64,000 bases of DNA from Povalibacter uvarum (GTDB taxonomy: Bacteria; Pseudomonadota; Gammaproteobacteria; Steroidobacterales; Steroidobacteraceae). Numbering within the stretch: position 1 is the stretch's first letter; every line of letters begins with the position of its first letter. The stretch spans positions 248,001 through 312,000 of the forward strand of contig NZ_JACHHZ010000006.1 in assembly GCF_014202975.1 (NCBI RefSeq), in the 5' to 3' direction. Both the position numbers and the translations under genes were made by a program. Below the pieces are notes generated by a model. The model was not told where the DNA came from. It made no database searches and worked only from the letters and a program-made list of their open reading frames with translations. Positions 63,063 to 64,000 of the stretch are shown here, one piece after another.

Positions 63063-63578
63063 ATGCGGATCCGGCGTCTGCGATGGGGATGGATGGCGGC
63101 AGCGATGGCCTGCGGCATCGCCCCGTGGACGTTGGTTTTTGCCGAGACGGCATCGCCAGGCGCCGCCACGGTGCTCGGCGCCAATCCTCAACTCTCCGAA
63201 GGCGCACAGGCGATGCTGTCGGGCGACTGGCAACGCGGCATCGAGCTCACCGTGCTCGGACTGAGTGCCGCGGTTTCACCGGCTGACCGGGCTGCGGCTC
63301 TCGCGAATCTCTGCGCCGCTCATGCGGCACTCAAGCAGTACGACAAAGCATTGGTCTTCTGCGATCAGTCCCTGGCGATCGACGAGGACAACTGGGAAGC
63401 GTGGCAGAACCGCGCGGCCTGCCACCTGGGGCTGAACAAGATTGAAGAATCGCTGCGGGACCTGCAGCGCGGCCTCGCCCTCAATCCGGACTCCGACGCG
63501 CTACAGAAGACCCTGACGATCGCGCGTGACCGGGAGAAATTGCAGCAGGAAAGGTTGAGGCACCTGGTGGAGTCGTAG
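63063..63578 (+). CDS. Exported TPR-containing protein, unknown
   Basis: A 171-residue protein with a signal peptide (WMAAAMACGIAPWTLVFAE) and two TPR-like units (DRAAALANLCAAHAALKQY, DNWEAWQNRAACHLGLNKI, EESLRDLQRGLALNPDSDAL). A Cys pair (NLCAAH, VFCDQS) and a third Cys lie between helices. No enzyme motif. ATG at 63063; no strong ribosome site. It is convergent with the AraC-type gene, 6 bp apart. Confidence 0.8.
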   Translation: MRIRRLRWGWMAAAMACGIAPWTLVFAETASPGAATVLGANPQLSEGAQAMLSGDWQRGIELTVLGLSAAVSPADRAAALANLCAAHAALKQYDKALVFCDQSLAIDEDNWEAWQNRAACHLGLNKIEESLRDLQRGLALNPDSDALQKTLTIARDREKLQQERLRHLVES

Positions 63579-63584
63579 CGCAAG

Positions 63585-64000
63585 CTAGTGCGCGACCGCC
63601 TCCGCCCGCCGCGGCGTATTGTCATCCGCCACCCACTGCGAGCCTCCCCCACCCACATTCCCCATGAACACCGGGGCCTCCGCGGCATTCCGGCATTCGC
63701 GTGGGGTGACGCCATGGAATCGACGCAGGGCACGGAACAGCGTCGAGCGTGAATCGAAACCGACTTCCTTCACGACTTCGTCGACTTGCCGCTGACTGCT
63801 CCGCAGCAGGCGCGCCGCGACGGATGTGCGCTTGCGCTGCAGGTATTCATGGGGCGTGACTTCGTGAATCTGCTTGAACAGCCGCAGGAAATGATGCCGC
63901 GAAAGGAAGGCCGCGCGCGCCATGTCGGTGAGCATCAGCGGGCGTGAGAAATTCGAATGAATGAAATCGGTCGCGAGCGACACGCGACGCAGGATCTCGC
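63585..64000 (-). CDS. AraC-family transcriptional regulator (5' end outside window)
   Basis: The frame is open to the window edge, so the N-terminal part is missing; 138 residues are seen. It contains an AraC HTH pair: RPLMLTDMARAAFLSRHHFL and FKQIHEVTPHEYLQRKRT, then VDEVVKEVGFDSRSTLFRAL with FHGVTPRECR. The tail (GGGGSQWVADDNTPRR) is low complexity and not part of the domain. The sensor part and target are outside the window. Confidence 0.85.
   Translation of the reverse strand, partial: EILRRVSLATDFIHSNFSRPLMLTDMARAAFLSRHHFLRLFKQIHEVTPHEYLQRKRTSVAARLLRSSQRQVDEVVKEVGFDSRSTLFRALRRFHGVTPRECRNAAEAPVFMGNVGGGGSQWVADDNTPRRAEAVAH

Overview
This is a GC-rich window with the gene density and housekeeping order of a gammaproteobacterium (ychF-pth-rplY-prs-tRNA-Gln-ispE-lolB-TPR lipoprotein, divergent hemA-prfA). 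The catabolic content (SCP-x type thiolase, alpha-methylacyl-CoA racemase, several acyl-CoA dehydrogenases, arylsulfatase, TonB-dependent receptor) suggests a soil or water degrader related to Steroidobacter, Nevskia or Xanthomonadales. That placement is inference from gene content only.

Region 1 (1-13.5 kb) is a lipid or isoprenoid/steroid side-chain type catabolic block. It holds an acyl-CoA synthetase fragment, then on the minus strand thiolase, AMACR-type racemase and exported sulfatase (start/stop overlaps throughout). A carboxylesterase follows, then a minus-strand run of crotonase and three acyl-CoA dehydrogenases. Facing away from these is a pair of small MaoC-type hydratases plus a small unknown protein. 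Region 2 (13.5-21.6 kb) is accessory DNA: a small membrane protein/XRE regulator pair with a visible promoter and operators, a penicillin-binding-protein-like hydrolase, small unknown proteins, a broken AbiE-type toxin-antitoxin pair beside att-like debris, and arsC next to a PAT/ArsN1-like acetyltransferase.

Region 3 (21.7-33.4 kb) is a signalling and uptake module. A beta-propeller sensor kinase and NarL-type regulator are followed by a TonB-dependent receptor, a divergent exported propeller protein, a LytS/LytR-type pair and a membrane-anchored serine hydrolase. Region 4 (33.5-38.5 kb) has a tiny exported Cys/Pro-rich peptide and the protocatechuate branch of the beta-ketoadipate pathway, split into divergent arms (pcaH-pcaG with a thioesterase, and pcaB-pcaC-pcaD).

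Region 5 (38.5-64 kb) is housekeeping: translation (ychF, pth, rplY, tRNA-Gln, prfA, prmC), PRPP, isoprenoid and heme synthesis, lipoprotein sorting, reverse transsulfuration (CBS, CGL), ppiB, mtgA and msrA. It also carries a long MoxR-ATPase/DUF58/RDD/SpoIIM membrane cluster.

The most unusual structure is a family of intergenic inverted repeats in region 5. Each is built from about three to five tandem units of seven to nine bases, a spacer, and then the inverted tandem units. The unit sequence differs at each locus, but the architecture recurs at about eight places between 39.6 and 60.1 kb. Some arms sit right at start codons; others run into the 3' ends of hemA, pth and prmC. Two copies flanking ppiB share nearly identical spacers in opposite orientation, so these look like dispersed elements rather than chance palindromes.
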